Shown here: positions 22,376 through 28,529 of the stretch, one piece after another
Layout of the letters: each line of letters starts with the position of its first letter
Position numbering within the stretch: position 1 is the first letter of the stretch
From: a virus
Virus record (IMG/VR): IMGVR_UViG_3300033388_003578
Location: 1-29,456 of that record
Length of the DNA: 29,456 nucleotides
Strand: one strand, 5' to 3'
Translations under genes and position numbers: made by a program
Notes under the pieces: generated by a model
Told to the model about the DNA's origin: nothing
Database searches by the model: none
Seen by the model: the letters and a program-made list of their open reading frames with translations, nothing else

Positions 22376-23185
22376 GTTTTGGACCTCTGAATTCCCGCTC
22401 GAGGCGGTAGTGGATTTAGTACTCTTAACTGATTCTAACCGCGTAGTGGCTATGCTGTCAATCATACCTCTTTTTAAAGCGTCCTCGGCCAAGACTGCTG
22501 CGCCTCGACCAAAGTCTGCGTTAACTTTTTTAACTGTTGTTCCTAGGTCTTCCGCAATGGACTCCACAAACAGCGCGTGCCACGTGTCGAGCCCGGCGAC
22601 TATGACCGCCTTTCCCGCTTCTGTGGTCACATCTGGCCGCTTGTTCGGGGCCTCAGTGCTTGATAGGGTGACGACATCCTCTCGAAGGCGTATGTCCGCC
22701 GCAGTGCCTATGCTTCCGGTGACACTCGCGCGACTTGACGCCACCCTCTCGTCTGCCGCTGCCGCAAGGGCAAAGGCCGCCGAAGCTGCCATCGTGCCGA
22801 TAATTGCCTTAACTGGCTTTTTAGCTGCCCTTATCGCGTCGATTGCTTCGAACATACCGAAGACCGAGCCTCCTCCGCTGTCAAAGCGCAGGATTGTTTC
22901 TTCAACTTCTGGGTTCGCGTCCGCTTCGGCAACAGCTGAGATAATCTCTGGGTACGTAGTGTTCCCACCACCAAAGAATGCCGCCATCCAGTCTGGTGCG
23001 TTTGTGAGCACACCTTTGATGTGGATCTCCGCGTTACCTCCAGCAATGGAGAGCACCCGAGAGGTGTCCGCCGCGAGAACCATGGACGTGTATGCCTCTA
23101 GTTGCTCCGCGGAGGGGAGGACCCCCGACGCGCGAGCCTGTGCTAGGGCTTTGCGAACTTCTGCTGTTAAAAACCAAATTTCCAT
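22016..23185 (-). CDS. S49 head maturation protease fused to scaffold (lambda C-like)
   Basis: A 389-residue protein. Residues about 50-250 form a SppA/ClpP-type S49 protease: F-D-S-G-G-G-S at 101-107, nucleophile S135 in M-A-A-S-A-A-F, and K182 (or K192) as the likely general base. Residues 271-389 are a Gln/Ala/Glu-rich scaffold tail. As in lambda C/Nu3, the scaffold also has its own start inside the gene (22375). The protease trims scaffold and portal during head assembly. Confidence 0.9.
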   Translation of the reverse strand: MEIWFLTAEVRKALAQARASGVLPSAEQLEAYTSMVLAADTSRVLSIAGGNAEIHIKGVLTNAPDWMAAFFGGGNTTYPEIISAVAEADANPEVEETILRFDSGGGSVFGMFEAIDAIRAAKKPVKAIIGTMAASAAFALAAAADERVASSRASVTGSIGTAADIRLREDVVTLSSTEAPNKRPDVTTEAGKAVIVAGLDTWHALFVESIAEDLGTTVKKVNADFGRGAAVLAEDALKRGMIDSIATTRLESVKSTKSTTASSGNSEVQNMDIQELKAKHPALYQAAVDEGKTIGATAERDRVGAHLQMGTSCHDMKTALEAVADGSEMTATLTAKYLCAGRNHQDIGNRQGDDEAAAAANNAQGQDNVEAGADVAALVEAATGMGAQA

Positions 23186-23187
23186 GA

Positions 23188-23922
23188 TCAGCCCTCCACG
23201 AGCAACAGTGAATACCTAACGCCAACCGACGTAGACGCCGAGTCCGCCTCCGCGGTGATCTTTATATCTGTGAGCGGGGGTATCATGTCCGGCAGCACGT
23301 TGTCAAAACTAGGGGCTGTATTCCCCGACCGCTGCATTCCCAGCGCGAAAGGAGTGACAAACACACCCCCGCGACGTCTTACTTTAACTCTTGCCAAGAC
23401 CCCTACGTCTGACCCCCCGCTCTTTGTCATCGTCGGGACAAAAGACAGTACTAGGCCTTTTTTGCCAGCGGGTATCGTGAAGACTGAGTTGTTGTCTGTC
23501 TGAGATGCTTGTAGCACCGCGTACGTGACCGCCGCCCCGGGGCCAGTGACCGAGATGGAGAGGGGGACTAGCTCTTCCCCCCCACTCGTTACAATGCCAT
23601 TTATTCTCGACCACAAGCCAGATAGGGGGATCGTGACTGCGCCATTGATTGCCACCTCCTCGCTTCTGTACTCCCCCTCCGCTCCGAGCCCCGTGACCGC
23701 GAGCGTGCTGTCATTCCCCGCGTCGCTGCTGACCACTTGCATCTCCTCCCCCCCGTCTGGGGGGAACACGTATGCGTCCGCGAAGGGGACCACATCCACC
23801 TCCGCCAAGGAGGGGAGATTTACCCGCCCTCCGAACACATTGCGTGTCGAAAAGTTCGTGACCCCGCCTAGGGCTATCGCGACACCCAAGTGTGAGTCTT
23901 TAATAAAAGGGCCTCTACTCAT
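23188..23922 (-). CDS. Putative virion structural protein, beta-rich, unknown role
   Basis: A 244-residue protein between portal and protease. It overlaps the end of the portal gene by 8 bases and ends 2 bases before the protease start. The sequence is Gly/Val/Thr-rich with alternating beta-strand pattern (V-S-S-D-A-G-N-D-S-T-L-A-V-T-G-L-G, R-V-K-V-R-R-R-G-G-V-F-V). Lambda has no gene here. A head fibre, decoration or minor capsid subunit is plausible, but nothing in the sequence decides. Confidence 0.7.
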   Translation of the reverse strand: MSRGPFIKDSHLGVAIALGGVTNFSTRNVFGGRVNLPSLAEVDVVPFADAYVFPPDGGEEMQVVSSDAGNDSTLAVTGLGAEGEYRSEEVAINGAVTIPLSGLWSRINGIVTSGGEELVPLSISVTGPGAAVTYAVLQASQTDNNSVFTIPAGKKGLVLSFVPTMTKSGGSDVGVLARVKVRRRGGVFVTPFALGMQRSGNTAPSFDNVLPDMIPPLTDIKITAEADSASTSVGVRYSLLLVEG

Positions 23923-25570
23923 TTTCCATTACCTCCTCGACAGCCGCGACAATGCTGTCGCCGACTTCTTCTAATGCGTTAATTGCTTTGCTTGCGGTTT
24001 GCTCCCCGAATTCTTTTTGTAACTCGAGCAAGGGCCTTGCTGCTTCCGCCGCTAGTTGGTTTTCGCGGGTTAACCGCTTAATGTTTTTACTGAATTTCGT
24101 CCCGGTAAGCTGTCGCGCTTCTCTCGCTCGGGTCGTTAATCCCTCTTCAATCAAGCCTTTGCTACCCTTGATCGCCTTGGCCATATCGGTCGACGGTTTG
24201 ATCGAGCCGTACCAGTCCGCCGCGGTCCACGCGCCAAACTTGTCATATTGCTGTGGGTCGCGCCACGCCTCAAGGAGTCCGGGTGCTTCAATTCGTTGGG
24301 TCAGGACTTCACTGAGAAGCCATTCCACTTGGATGGGTGCGCAGAACGTGTCGCCCCATTCGCCCCAAAATTTGTTTAAATATATTTTAAATTCGTTGAT
24401 CGCTGCTTGGCTCGCGCTGTAATTGTTAGAAAATGCGAGCTGTAAGATCTCGGGGGGCATCTCATTTGCCCACGCTATCGCGGACATGAGTGCCGCTTCA
24501 AAGTCTCCGAACTTCTCGTCCGTGCCTTGGTTGCCAAACGCCACGGGCTCCTCGCCGGTTTGCAACTCTTGCATGACAATGCCGGGGATCTGGTTCGCTA
24601 TGTCAAACTTGCGCGTTTTCCCGTCACTATCCGTAGCTTGCGCCTTGTCAACCCGCTTCGCGCCCCCCGTCATCGGGAGGGTCCCCATCTTGTCCTCGGT
24701 TTTCTTGACGAACATGGCGAGAATAGAGTTCAAGACGGCTTTACGCTGTATCGAATCGCGATACCTGTCAACTTCTTTTAAAGATTGTAATATGATCGAG
24801 AGCAACGGCTGGCCGCGAACGTCGTCGAGCCTTTTGTCCGTGCCAAAGACGAGCCACGCAATGCGGCGCCCCGACTTCTCTCCGAACGCTGGAATTCTTT
24901 TCGATCCGCCCTTCTCTTGGTCAGTCCAATACGCAACAACACGACCGCGCGAGTCTTTCTCCACGCCATGGGTGACTGTGTGGCCTTTGCGCAGGGAGCT
25001 CTCACTCGCAAGCGGCGTTCTGACCGCGCCACCCCTAACGAGCTGGACTTGTGGCAGTTTTGTGACCTGTGATTGTCTTAAGACGACTAACACATCCCCC
25101 TCGACTAGGGCCTCTCTCCGTGCAGTCTGTTGGAGTGCTCCCAAGGTGCTCTCACCTTTCCAGTCGCAGACCCGTGGGTTTTTGCCCCAAATGGCGAAGC
25201 GGTTCTCGACGGTCTCCGTCCAGTCCGCGAGGCTGTCCTCCTCGAGTCCGAGGATCTCCTCGTCTGGGCACAGCTCGGGGGTCAGCCCGGTGTTTATTTC
25301 GTTTGTGATGAGTCGGCGGATGAGCCCGCGAGCGTAAAGGTTGTCGTTAAATAGTTGTGATGAGCGGGCGCGTAGCGTCCAATAGTCCGCTTGTTGTAGC
25401 TGAGTTATTCCAAACCCGCCGGGGAACTTGTCGCCGTCAAGAAGGGTATTGGCCGCAGGCGCTTGGATGTAGCCTTGCGCAAAAGGGTCGAGGTCGTCGA
25501 CGCTGACCACTTCGTGGCCCGCGGAGCCCTCGGAGAACCCTTTTAAAAAATTTGATACCGCACTGCGCAT
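23915..25570 (-). CDS. Portal protein (lambda gpB-like)
   Basis: A 551-residue portal of the lambda family: Y-A-R-G-L-I-R-R-L-I-T-N-E-I-N-T-G-L near 80-97, F-G-T-D-K-R near 246-251, L-L-S-I-I-L-Q-S-L-K-E-V-D-R-Y-R-D-S near 260-280, then P-P-E-I-L-Q-L-A-F-S-N-N-Y-S-A-S-Q-A-A near 372-390. The frame is open to 25633, but Met at 25570 lies right after the gpW-like stop and gives the expected N-terminus; the extra 21 residues would overlap gpW coding. A dodecameric ring at one vertex, it is the channel for DNA and the docking site of terminase. Confidence 0.93.
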   Translation of the reverse strand: MRSAVSNFLKGFSEGSAGHEVVSVDDLDPFAQGYIQAPAANTLLDGDKFPGGFGITQLQQADYWTLRARSSQLFNDNLYARGLIRRLITNEINTGLTPELCPDEEILGLEEDSLADWTETVENRFAIWGKNPRVCDWKGESTLGALQQTARREALVEGDVLVVLRQSQVTKLPQVQLVRGGAVRTPLASESSLRKGHTVTHGVEKDSRGRVVAYWTDQEKGGSKRIPAFGEKSGRRIAWLVFGTDKRLDDVRGQPLLSIILQSLKEVDRYRDSIQRKAVLNSILAMFVKKTEDKMGTLPMTGGAKRVDKAQATDSDGKTRKFDIANQIPGIVMQELQTGEEPVAFGNQGTDEKFGDFEAALMSAIAWANEMPPEILQLAFSNNYSASQAAINEFKIYLNKFWGEWGDTFCAPIQVEWLLSEVLTQRIEAPGLLEAWRDPQQYDKFGAWTAADWYGSIKPSTDMAKAIKGSKGLIEEGLTTRAREARQLTGTKFSKNIKRLTRENQLAAEAARPLLELQKEFGEQTASKAINALEEVGDSIVAAVEEVMENE

Positions 25571-25572
25571 AC

Positions 25573-25824
25573 TCACCAGCAAGGCCTCCCGATCACACCC
25601 GCACCATTGAGTCTCGCGTCGAGCGTGGCGCATCGGTTATACAGGGAATTGATCACACGGTTGATGCTTGAGACGTCGTTCTTTGTCACGGTCTGCCGCG
25701 TCTGCCCTGTGTCGAACGTGTACGACAAGATCACACCGCTCGCGAGGTCAAGGAGTGCATCCTCGAGCGCGACTATCTGCAACTTTGTGGCATCAATGCG
25801 GCCTTGAATAAAAGTTGAGTCCAT
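25573..25824 (-). CDS. Head-tail joining protein (lambda gpW-like)
   Basis: An 83-residue protein from ATG 25824. Pattern I-V-A-L-E-D-A-L-L-D-L-A-S-G, then S-Y-T-F-D-T-G-Q-T-R-Q-T-V-T, then I-N-S-L-Y-N-R matches the gpW family layout of two helices around a beta hairpin. The frame is open to 25968, but the upstream part covers the AT-rich promoter and encodes an unlike hydrophobic stretch, so the shorter start is preferred. It lies immediately before portal, as in lambda, and is the first gene of the late operon. Confidence 0.78.
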   Translation of the reverse strand: MDSTFIQGRIDATKLQIVALEDALLDLASGVILSYTFDTGQTRQTVTKNDVSSINRVINSLYNRCATLDARLNGAGVIGRPCW

Positions 25825-25873
25825 TACATGACGCGCCTCGTGGTGTGTAAAAATAAATAATACAATTAAAAGG

Positions 25874-25902
25874 AGTATACCCCCGAGACGATAAAAAAAC
25901 AA
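25874..25902 (-). promoter_or_regulatory. Sigma70-like promoter of the late operon
   Basis: On the minus strand TTGTTT (25902-25897), a 17-base spacer and TATACT (25879-25874). The -10 box matches consensus at five of six positions, the -35 at three, with ideal spacing. Transcription would start near 25867, about 43 bases before the gpW-like ATG. It lies in the only AT-rich stretch of the phage block, between divergent genes. A weak -35 would fit control by a phage activator (inference). Confidence 0.55.
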
Positions 25903-25987
25903 AGATACTTGTCGGTTGTTGTTGACGTGGTGGTAAATAACGCCCACACTAACCCTAAGAACTAACAAACCAAGTCGGTGCTAATTG

Positions 25988-26195
25988 ATGATAACCCTTA
26001 ACCAAATACAGAAAGGGGGGGAACAGGTTCCCCGTAACGCTAGACGAAACTGGTGCGGCGTATGAGTGTATCGGGACGAACATCGAGTCCTTTGGGGTGG
26101 CCAAGGGCGTTGTCCCCGCCGCGGCGTACGTGGTTGCCGTGGGGTGGGTGGACCTACACATCTTTGTGATGTCGTACTCACGGGCGCGATCATGA
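25988..26195 (+). pseudogene. Small gene broken by one extra G in a run of seven
   Basis: ATG 25988 opens M-I-T-L-N-Q-I-Q-K-G-G and then meets seven G (26014-26020). With six G the frame would continue N-R-F-P-V-T-L-D-E-T-G-A-A-Y and onward to TGA at 26193-26195, giving a 68-residue protein whose stop overlaps the next ATG (ATGA). As given, frame zero stops early at 26066 (M-I-T-L-N to C-G-V). The downstream frame has no ATG of its own. Either a real mutation, a phase-variable tract or a sequencing error. Function unknown; the second half has a hydrophobic V-P-A-A-A-Y-V-V-A-V stretch. Confidence 0.6.
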
Positions 26196-26383
26196 GCGGG
26201 GCGAGAGAGGTCGCGGGGAACGCGGTCTTTGAAATAGAAGAACTCATCGCTGAAATGTTGGACGGAGACTATATAGATAATGAGATCTCACTCGGCCGTT
26301 TACTGTCCGGGAATGAAGAGTTTCAAGTCCAATTAAAAATCACTCGTGACCCTATGGCGTTTTTACATCATGATGAGGAGTAG
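26192..26383 (+). CDS. Small acidic protein, unknown function
   Basis: A 63-residue protein, M-S-G-A-R-E-V-A-G to H-H-D-E-E, starting at the ATGA overlap with the frameshifted gene. The frame is open to 26066, but that part is Arg/Gly-rich and is a shadow of the other frame. Acidic and probably helical (F-E-I-E-E-L-I-A-E-M-L). It is the last GC-rich gene before the composition drops. It could be a phage early gene or the content of the first cassette. Confidence 0.6.
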   Translation: MSGAREVAGNAVFEIEELIAEMLDGDYIDNEISLGRLLSGNEEFQVQLKITRDPMAFLHHDEE

Positions 26384-26423
26384 GCAAAATTTTATATCAA
26401 TTAACAACCATCACCACAGGGAA

Positions 26424-26540
26424 CCATTACGAGCTGAGGCTAACGGAGAAAAACACAATGGCAACACGCGCAAATGAAAAAGAAGAAAACCTAACAAAAA
26501 CAGCAGACTGTAGCGGTCACGTTGAGCCAGTTGTTATGTG
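26424..26540 (+). other. Degenerate attC-like site (attC0)
   Basis: CATTACGAGCTGAGGCTAAC at 26424-26443 is nearly the reverse complement of the right end, CGTTGAGCCAGTTGTTATG at 26519-26537. The right half also resembles the right half of attC1 (AGACTG, TAGC, GTCAC, AGCC, GTTG/TTA). The cut would be G26533/T26534. The left core is ATTAC, not the expected ATAAC, so it may be inactive. The downstream bases GTTATGTG (26533-26540) are the exact reverse complement of CACATAAC after the next gene. Confidence 0.5.
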
Positions 26541-26751
26541 TGCTTGCGCGCTACTATACAATTTGAGTGATGCTGACGGGCTAAAGCAAAAAGTGAGAGC
26601 TTGCCTTGTTGCTGTTGAAGAATGTGATGACGAGTTTTCACTAAAAGCAAAAGCTGAAAGATATTTCAGAGAACACGAAACAATATCAAAAGAAATAGAA
26701 GGGCATAGCCTTGTAGCTTACAATTTAGCAATTGAAGCGCATGCCACATAA
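26458..26751 (+). CDS. Cassette 1 protein, unknown function
   Basis: A 97-residue protein preceded by GGAG 10 bases before ATG 26458. The first 26 residues lie over the degenerate attC0, so the cassette's own gene may start at ATG 26536 (M-C-A-C-A-L-L-Y-N), directly in the junction GTTATG, giving 71 residues. The longer frame then would be an in-frame fusion across a recombination junction. The protein is acidic and helical: L-K-Q-K-V-R-A-C-L-V-A-V, then A-E-R-Y-F-R-E-H. I do not recognise it. Confidence 0.65.
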   Translation: MATRANEKEENLTKTADCSGHVEPVVMCACALLYNLSDADGLKQKVRACLVAVEECDDEFSLKAKAERYFREHETISKEIEGHSLVAYNLAIEAHAT

Positions 26752-26836
26752 CCTGAAGCTAATGTGCTGCTAACACCAGCACTTAAACTAATAAACAACA
26801 GACTGTTAGCAGTCACTATTTAGCCTGTTGTTAGCT
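26746..26836 (+). other. Integron attC site 1
   Basis: Left core ACATAAC overlaps the stop of cassette 1. Left arm CTGAAGCTAATG pairs with right arm CTATTTAGCCTG; right core is GTTG/TTAGC with the cut G26830/T26831. Two inner hairpins are visible: GTGCTG...CAGCAC (26765-26783) and GACTG-TTAG-CAGTC (26803-26816). The imperfect, bulged palindrome of about 90 bases is the form recognised by integron integrases as folded single strand. Confidence 0.75.
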
Positions 26837-26846
26837 GGCTTCTTGT

Positions 26847-26894
26847 TTATTTCACGATATACGTTATGTTTGCTTTATTTATCGCGAGATACGT
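26847..26894 (+). repeat. Imperfect direct repeat in the cassette 2 leader
   Basis: TTATTTCACGATATACGT (26847-26864) and TTATTTATCGCGAGATACGT (26875-26894) are two similar copies, 28 bases apart start to start, 100 bases before the first gene of cassette 2. Such paired sites often bind a regulator; the small HTH protein at 27680 is a possible ligand (inference). The 157-base leader is otherwise AT-rich, with no clear promoter box. Confidence 0.4.
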
Positions 26895-26993
26895 GTAATA
26901 CTGTATTTATCAACTGAACCAACCGAGATAAATATCATAACTTATAACTTAGCTGAATTTTTAACCACTAAATCAATTAAGCAAGTAACTAAC

Positions 26994-27245
26994 ATGTTAA
27001 AAGTCAGGCATGATAGAGAATTACTAGCGTCTGAGTACATAAGCAAGTACGACAACTACCCTTACGATGATATGCCGAAGTATATAACAGGCGTAAAAAA
27101 TGCCTATAACACTATTGATGATTGTCGTGAGTGGATGAATGATGCAGTTCATTATTTTAGCGCTGAATTATGGGATAAAATGATTGTTGACGCTGGGTTT
27201 TGTATGGAAGGTAATGACTATATTGATTTAATGGAATTAAGGTAA
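26994..27245 (+). CDS. Cassette 2 first protein, unknown function
   Basis: An 83-residue acidic protein rich in Tyr and Asp: D-N-Y-P-Y-D-D-M-P-K-Y, then W-M-N-D-A-V-H-Y-F. Codon use is AT-rich, unlike the phage block. Its TAA shares a base with the next ATG, so it is the first of a coupled group of four. No recognised domain. The ATG is preceded by only a weak ribosome site. Confidence 0.65.
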   Translation: MLKVRHDRELLASEYISKYDNYPYDDMPKYITGVKNAYNTIDDCREWMNDAVHYFSAELWDKMIVDAGFCMEGNDYIDLMELR

Positions 27246-27463
27246 TGAAAAAGTTTAAATTTGATTCGGGGCAGGTTCGTGCTGACATTACAAAAGAAAA
27301 GCATACTAAAAAAAATAGATATACGATTACTTTTCTTTTGCGTAATTCTTATGGGTGGGGGATCTCATTGGATATTGATAAAGATAAGTATGATAGTTTT
27401 GATTTAAAGCAGGCTAGATTGTTTGCTGAAAAAGCAGAACCAATGATTAATTTTTTTAGTTGA
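27245..27463 (+). CDS. Cassette 2 second protein, unknown function
   Basis: A 72-residue basic protein coupled by TAATG to the upstream gene. Beta-rich start (K-K-F-K-F-D-S-G-Q-V-R, R-Y-T-I-T-F-L-L-R) and helical end (L-K-Q-A-R-L-F-A-E-K-A-E). It looks like a small compact domain of the kind common in prophage accessory regions. No function can be assigned. Confidence 0.65.
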   Translation: MKKFKFDSGQVRADITKEKHTKKNRYTITFLLRNSYGWGISLDIDKDKYDSFDLKQARLFAEKAEPMINFFS

Positions 27464-27476
27464 GAGGTAGAGCAAA

Positions 27477-27677
27477 ATGACTAAGCAGGTAGATCTATTT
27501 GAGGGTAAAATCGAATTCGATGTAAATATTGTTTATTTTTTTAAACCTGATTTTAAAATAAAAGTTACGGCTATAGATGCGTACCACGCAAAATGTCAAG
27601 CTCTTGGTAAGAGCGGTTATAGCAATCTAGAAATGTATGACAATCATAAAACCACTATCAATAAAATCTTAAGGTAA
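27477..27677 (+). CDS. Cassette 2 third protein, unknown function
   Basis: A 66-residue protein with GAGG 9 bases before the ATG. It begins with beta strands (K-I-E-F-D-V-N-I-V-Y-F-F, F-K-I-K-V-T-A-I-D-A) followed by Y-H-A-K-C-Q-A-L-G-K-S-G-Y, similar to short phage proteins with an I-D-A-x-x-x-x-x-A helix. Starts 13 bases after the second gene. Confidence 0.62.
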   Translation: MTKQVDLFEGKIEFDVNIVYFFKPDFKIKVTAIDAYHAKCQALGKSGYSNLEMYDNHKTTINKILR

Positions 27678-27679
27678 AT

Positions 27680-27853
27680 ATGACGGCATCACAAAAAGCA
27701 AAAGCAGCAGGATTTAAAAGCTTAACTCAAGTTATCGAGTTAAGCGAAACATCACGATCAACATTAGTTGATATGAAAGAAAGGTATCCTGTTAGATTTG
27801 ATGTGATTTTGTTGGGATGTGCTGAAAAGTTGAGATTACAACTAGACAGCTAA
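27680..27853 (+). CDS. Cassette 2 fourth protein, small helix-turn-helix protein
   Basis: A 57-residue protein: M-T-A-S-Q-K-A-K-A-A-G-F-K-S-L, then V-I-E-L-S-E-T-S-R-S-T-L-V-D-M, then F-D-V-I-L-L-G-C. This is the pattern of very small phage HTH proteins (A-K-x-x-G-F-K-S-L ... S-x-x-T-L-x-x-W/M ... P-x-x-F-x-x-V-L-L-G), where the second block is the recognition helix. AAGG precedes the ATG. The stop (27851-27853) lies in the left core of attC2. It may regulate its own cassette. Confidence 0.65.
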   Translation: MTASQKAKAAGFKSLTQVIELSETSRSTLVDMKERYPVRFDVILLGCAEKLRLQLDS

Positions 27854-27946
27854 CCATTGAATTTAAGCGGCTAAATAAAGCCTGCTAAAATGACGAGGAA
27901 CGAGACACAGCAAGCTTTATGTGTCCGTTTTAAATAGTTGTTAGCG
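27847..27946 (+). other. Integron attC site 2
   Basis: Left core CAGCTAAC (27847-27854) is the exact reverse complement of the start of the same cassette (GTTAGCTG at 26830-26837). Left arm ATTTAAGCGG pairs with right arm CCGTTTTAAAT. Inner arms ATAAAGC (27875-27881) and GCTTTAT (27914-27920) pair perfectly. Right core GTTG/TTAGCG, cut G27940/T27941. Cassette 2 is thus 26831-27940. Confidence 0.85.
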
Positions 27947-27981
27947 AGATTTAACAACACTAAACCCAGAGGAAGCAACTA

Positions 27982-28314
27982 ATGAATTTAACGATGAAAA
28001 ACGGAAAGTGTGTAATTGACGGGAAATTATTTTCAGGCAGCAACATTCGAATTAATGGAAACAAAGTTACCGTTGATGGTGTTGTGCAAGATGGCGAACT
28101 TGTTGGTGATATCACTGTAACTGTGCATGGTGACGTTGAAGCACTAGAAAATATCAACGGCAATGTTAAGGCCAATAATGTTGGTAGCGTAAGAACCATC
28201 AACGGAAAGGTAACTTGTGACGATGTTGCTGGTGATGTTAAGACCACCAACGGCGATGTTACAGCTAGAAAAATATTAGGCAAGGTTACGACAGTACATG
28301 GCGATATTAATTAA
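27982..28314 (+). CDS. Cassette 3 protein, repeated beta-solenoid-like
   Basis: A 110-residue protein with GAGGAAG before the ATG. From about residue 38 it consists of short repeats: G-D-I-T-V-T-V-H-G-D-V, E-N-I-N-G-N-V-K, R-T-I-N-G-K-V, A-G-D-V-K-T-T-N-G-D-V, V-T-T-V-H-G-D-I. Repeats of x-G-D-V-x-T-x-N/S-G-D-V form a beta-solenoid or bactofilin-like ladder. Similar short proteins occur as prophage and cassette genes; the role is not known to me. Single-gene cassette. Confidence 0.7.
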   Translation: MNLTMKNGKCVIDGKLFSGSNIRINGNKVTVDGVVQDGELVGDITVTVHGDVEALENINGNVKANNVGSVRTINGKVTCDDVAGDVKTTNGDVTARKILGKVTTVHGDIN

Positions 28315-28316
28315 AT

Positions 28317-28396
28317 CTCGCTAACCTTTGCAAAAACCTGTTGGCTACCGAGCGTAGCGAACAGTAGACAATCAGCGTTATTTGGCGTTGTTATGT
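28317..28396 (+). other. Integron attC site 3
   Basis: The first bases of cassette 3, GTTAGCGAGATTTAA (27940-27954), are the reverse complement of TTAAATCTCGCTAAC at 28311-28325, a 15-base match. Inside, CTGTT-G-GCTAC and GTAGC-G-AACAG (28338-28364) form a hairpin with one mismatch. Right core GCGTTG/TTATG, cut G28390/T28391. Confidence 0.85.
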
Positions 28397-28453
28397 TACC
28401 ACCACTAAAATTGATTTAGATCAAGTTATTTTCGCTTTATGTTGATTTAGGTA

Positions 28454-28482
28454 TTTACTTTAATATGATTAGTGTCTATACT
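28454..28482 (+). promoter_or_regulatory. Sigma70-like promoter inside cassette 4
   Basis: TTTACT (28454-28459), a 17-base spacer and TATACT (28477-28482). Four of six and five of six bases match consensus, with ideal spacing. Transcription would start near 28489, 41 bases before the first gene. The 139-base leader of cassette 4 holds nothing else that I can identify. Most cassettes lack a promoter and rely on Pc. Confidence 0.6.
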
Positions 28483-28529
28483 ATATTCAAAGGTTAGGAA
28501 TACACCGAACCACTGAAAGAGTAAAGATT

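Noticed and set aside
22311-25337. Long plus-strand open frames (22311-23219 and 24423-25337)
   Set aside because: They are opposite the protease and portal genes, both certain, and show no domain.
25571-25633. 21-residue N-terminal extension of the portal
   Set aside because: It overlaps gpW coding in another frame and does not resemble portal N-termini.
5005-25824. Transposable Mu-like prophage
   Set aside because: The tail genes are Mu-like, but the head genes are lambda-like, a DNA polymerase is present, and no transposase genes are seen.
25825-25968. N-terminal extension of the gpW-like protein with a membrane-like stretch
   Set aside because: It covers the promoter and AT-rich gap, and the family starts near Met 25824.
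26066-26191. Arg/Gly-rich extension of the 26192 gene
   Set aside because: It is a frame shadow of the preceding broken gene, which has the more protein-like sequence.
26384-26423. Integron-type crossover at the phage-array boundary
   Set aside because: No GTT core is present; TTATATC at 26392-26398 is preceded by T instead of G.
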